Source of the DNA: an uncultured Eubacteriales bacterium
GTDB lineage: Bacteria; Bacillota; Clostridia; Christensenellales; UBA1242
Direction of reading: 5' to 3'
Assembly (NCBI GenBank): GCA_948787875.1
Contig: CAQFKO010000046.1
Coordinates: 1 to 7,038, forward strand
Length of the DNA stretch: 7,038 nt
The notes beneath the pieces are model-generated. The model made no database searches and was not told where the DNA came from. It saw nothing but the letters and a program-made list of their open reading frames with translations. A program made the position numbers and the translations under genes. Of the stretch, positions 5,080 to 7,038 are shown one piece after another. The first letter of the stretch is position 1, and each line of letters starts with the position of its first letter.

Positions 5080-6867
5080 ATGAAAGTTTCGGAAGATATT
5101 TTTTATGTAGGTGTCAACGACCACAAAATCGATTTGTTTGAAGGGCAATACAAAGTGCCAAACGGCATGGCTTATAACAGTTATGTGATTGTTGACCAAA
5201 GCATTGCGGTGCTTGATACCGTTGACAAAGATTTTGTGCATGAATGGCTTGACAATGTGGCTAAGGCGATTGGAAGCAGTGTGCCTGATTATTTGGTAGT
5301 GCATCATATGGAAATGGACCATGCTGCGAATATTGAAGTGTTTATGAATACTTACAAAAATGCAAAAATTGTTGCATCTGACAAGGCTTTTGCCATGATG
5401 AAAAACTTTTTTGGCACAGACTTTGAAGACAGAAGAGTTGTTGTTAAAGAGGGTGATGTTTTAGACCTCGGAAAACACAAACTTCAATTTATTGCTGCAC
5501 CTATGGTTCATTGGCCGGAGGTGTTGATGAGTTATGATAATTTTGATAAAGTTTTGTTTTCTGCTGACGCTTTTGGAAAGTTTGGGGCTCTTGACATTGA
5601 TGAAGATTGGGCTTGTGAGGCAAGGCGTTATTATTTTGGAATTGTGGGAAAGTATGGTGTTCAAGTGCAAATGGTTTTAAAGAAGGCTTCTAATCTTGAC
5701 TTAAAAACAATTTGTCCGCTTCATGGACCTGTTCTTTTTGAAAATCTTTCTTATTATATTAATCTTTATAATATGTGGTCGTCTTATATTCCTGAGGCGG
5801 AGGGAGTTGCAATATTTTATACTTCTGTTTATGGAAACACAAAAAATGCGGTTATGCTTCTTGCGGAAAAACTTAAAGCAAAAGGTTGTCCGAAAGTTGT
5901 GATTACCGATTTGGCAAGATGCGATATGGCCGAGGCTGTTGAAGATGCATTTAAATATGGAAAACTTGTTTTTGCAACAACCACTTATAATGCGGATATT
6001 TTTCCGTTTATGAAAGAGTTTATTAACCATTTAAAAGAGAGGAACTTTCAAAGCCGAACTGTTGGACTTATTGAAAACGGAAGCTGGGCTCCTCTTGCGG
6101 CGAAGGCTATGTTAGATATGCTTGAAAGTTGCAAAAATTTAACTCTTGTTTCACCAACGGTTAAAATAATGTCTGCACTTAGCAAAGATAGCAAAAATCA
6201 AATTGAAGAGCTTGCAAACGAACTGTGCAAAGAATATGTTGCTCAAAACGACGACTTTGATGTTAATGATTCTAAGGCGTTGTTCAAAATCGGTTATGGG
6301 CTTTATGTTGTTACTTCTAACGACGGAAAAAAAGATAACGGGCTTATTGTGAATACGGTTTCGCAACTGACCTCAAATCCTTGCAAAGTGGCTGTTACAA
6401 TTAACAAGCAAAACTATTCGCACCATGTTATTAAGCAAACCAAAACTATGAATGTTAACTGTCTTACAATCGATACACCGTTTGGAATTATTGAGAACTT
6501 TGGGTTTGTTAGCGGAAGAGTTGCCGACAAGTTTGAAAATATTTCGCCTCTTCGCTCTAATAATGGTTTGGCGTTTTTGCCAAATTATATAAATAGTTTT
6601 ATTTCTCTTAAAGTTGAAGAATATGTTGACCTTGACAGTCACGGAATGTTTGTTTGTTCGGTTACTGAAGCAAGGGGAATTTCTGACAAAGAAACCATGA
6701 CTTACTCTTATTATCAACAAAATGTTAAGCCAAAGCCTAAAACAGAGGGCAAAAAGGGCTATGTTTGCAAGGTTTGCGGATATGTTTATGAGGGCGAAAA
6801 CCTTCCCGAAGATTTTGTTTGTCCGCTTTGCAAGCATGGAGCGTCTGATTTTGAGGAGATTAAATAA
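5080..6867 (+). CDS. multidomain flavodiiron protein with flavin-reductase and rubredoxin modules (O2/NO reductase)
   Basis: Flavodiiron proteins reduce O2 to water and/or NO to N2O in the cytosol, protecting anaerobes. This 595-residue protein has four modules. Residues 1-240 are the metallo-beta-lactamase-fold diiron domain with all expected ligands: HMEMDH (His76, Glu78, Asp80, plus His81), HWPE (His144), SADAFG (Asp163) and CPLHGP (His215). Residues 242-395 are a flavodoxin domain with FMN loop YTSVYGNT (247-254). Residues 398-550 are a flavin reductase-like FMN-binding domain, from FKIGYGLYVVTS. Residues 560-595 are a rubredoxin, CKVC (563-566) and CPLC (581-584), with a short 14-residue gap as in rubrerythrin-type rubredoxins. 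The NAD(P)H-to-iron electron path may therefore be largely self-contained, although an external reductase remains possible. AGGAG lies 7 nt before the ATG. It is the second gene of an operon with the HAD phosphatase. Direct O2 control cannot be seen in the sequence. Confidence 0.95.
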   Translation: MKVSEDIFYVGVNDHKIDLFEGQYKVPNGMAYNSYVIVDQSIAVLDTVDKDFVHEWLDNVAKAIGSSVPDYLVVHHMEMDHAANIEVFMNTYKNAKIVASDKAFAMMKNFFGTDFEDRRVVVKEGDVLDLGKHKLQFIAAPMVHWPEVLMSYDNFDKVLFSADAFGKFGALDIDEDWACEARRYYFGIVGKYGVQVQMVLKKASNLDLKTICPLHGPVLFENLSYYINLYNMWSSYIPEAEGVAIFYTSVYGNTKNAVMLLAEKLKAKGCPKVVITDLARCDMAEAVEDAFKYGKLVFATTTYNADIFPFMKEFINHLKERNFQSRTVGLIENGSWAPLAAKAMLDMLESCKNLTLVSPTVKIMSALSKDSKNQIEELANELCKEYVAQNDDFDVNDSKALFKIGYGLYVVTSNDGKKDNGLIVNTVSQLTSNPCKVAVTINKQNYSHHVIKQTKTMNVNCLTIDTPFGIIENFGFVSGRVADKFENISPLRSNNGLAFLPNYINSFISLKVEEYVDLDSHGMFVCSVTEARGISDKETMTYSYYQQNVKPKPKTEGKKGYVCKVCGYVYEGENLPEDFVCPLCKHGASDFEEIK

Positions 6868-6928
6868 AATTTAAAATTTTTACTTTTTTAAAAATTAATA
6901 TGGTTTTTGAGATTATGTTAATTAATAT

Positions 6929-6966
6929 AAAAAATGCTTTATTTGGTTATAAAGCATTTTTTGTTT
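6929..6966 (+). terminator. strong intrinsic terminator of the flavodiiron operon
   Basis: A 14-bp perfect stem, AAAAAATGCTTTAT (6929-6942) with ATAAAGCATTTTTT (6949-6962), has a 6-nt loop TTGGTT. The pairing runs into the T tract and continues GTTT. It lies 61 bp after the stop codon. The arrangement is symmetric enough to act on both strands. Bases 6967-7038 beyond it are AT-rich with nothing recognisable. Confidence 0.88.
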
Positions 6967-7038
6967 CAAAAATATTTTTTTGCAGATAATTTTATTTGAT
7001 TAAATCATTGAATTTTATTTTTAATGTTATTGAAATTT

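Noticed and set aside
4876..5322. Minus-strand 148-codon frame across the nucleotidase/flavodiiron junction
   Set aside because: It is opposite two well-supported genes and their RBS. Its His/Ile/Lys-rich composition is typical of antisense shadow. The same applies to the frames at 4435-4728, 5461-5670, 5701-6030, 6151-6366 and 6373-6837.

Overview
The window is low-GC (about one third G+C by eye), AT-rich bacterial chromosome with the standard genetic code: the genes stop at TAA or TAG, and TGG encodes Trp. AGGAG-type ribosome binding sites, TTGACA/TATAAT-like promoters, a Clostridia-like divergent PRPP synthetase, an initiator tRNA with encoded CCA and a flavodiiron protein carrying rubredoxin and flavin-reductase modules all point to an anaerobic Firmicute (Bacillota). 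A Clostridia-related gut or sediment lineage is most likely. The lineage is inferred and was not tested by any search.

Left part (1-2551): the 3' end of an unrecognised plus-strand gene (3-191) converges on a minus-strand PRPP synthetase gene (236-1417) across a bidirectional terminator. A possible small hydrophobic plus-strand ORF (1506-1685) ends inside a second bidirectional terminator (1669-1698). That terminator also serves a minus-strand gene (1736-2551) whose product carries the R / S-T-T / E-x-E signature of mono-ADP-ribosyltransferases. This gene has a near-consensus promoter of its own.

Middle part (2602-4245): a 70-residue Xre/Cro-type regulator (minus) and an acyltransferase-3 family membrane protein (plus, TTG start) are divergently transcribed. 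The region between them is compact. It holds two 19-bp imperfect palindromes of one family, 25 bp apart, each inside one of the two opposing promoters. The likely circuit is a small repressor controlling itself and a surface O-acyltransferase, and the repressor mRNA appears to be leaderless. A minus-strand initiator tRNA-Met with its own promoter follows, sharing a bidirectional terminator with the acyltransferase gene.

Right part (4438-6966): a two-gene plus-strand operon encodes a HAD-fold 5'(3')-nucleotidase-like phosphatase and a 595-residue flavodiiron protein (diiron beta-lactamase fold, flavodoxin, flavin reductase, short rubredoxin). It ends at a strong 14-bp-stem terminator. The flavodiiron protein is an O2/NO-detoxifying enzyme that appears to carry its electron chain in one polypeptide. 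The last 70 bases hold nothing recognisable.

The best candidates for something not routinely described are the stand-alone cytosolic ADP-ribosyltransferase, the Xre/acyltransferase switch with its leaderless repressor, and the small hydrophobic ORF beside prs.
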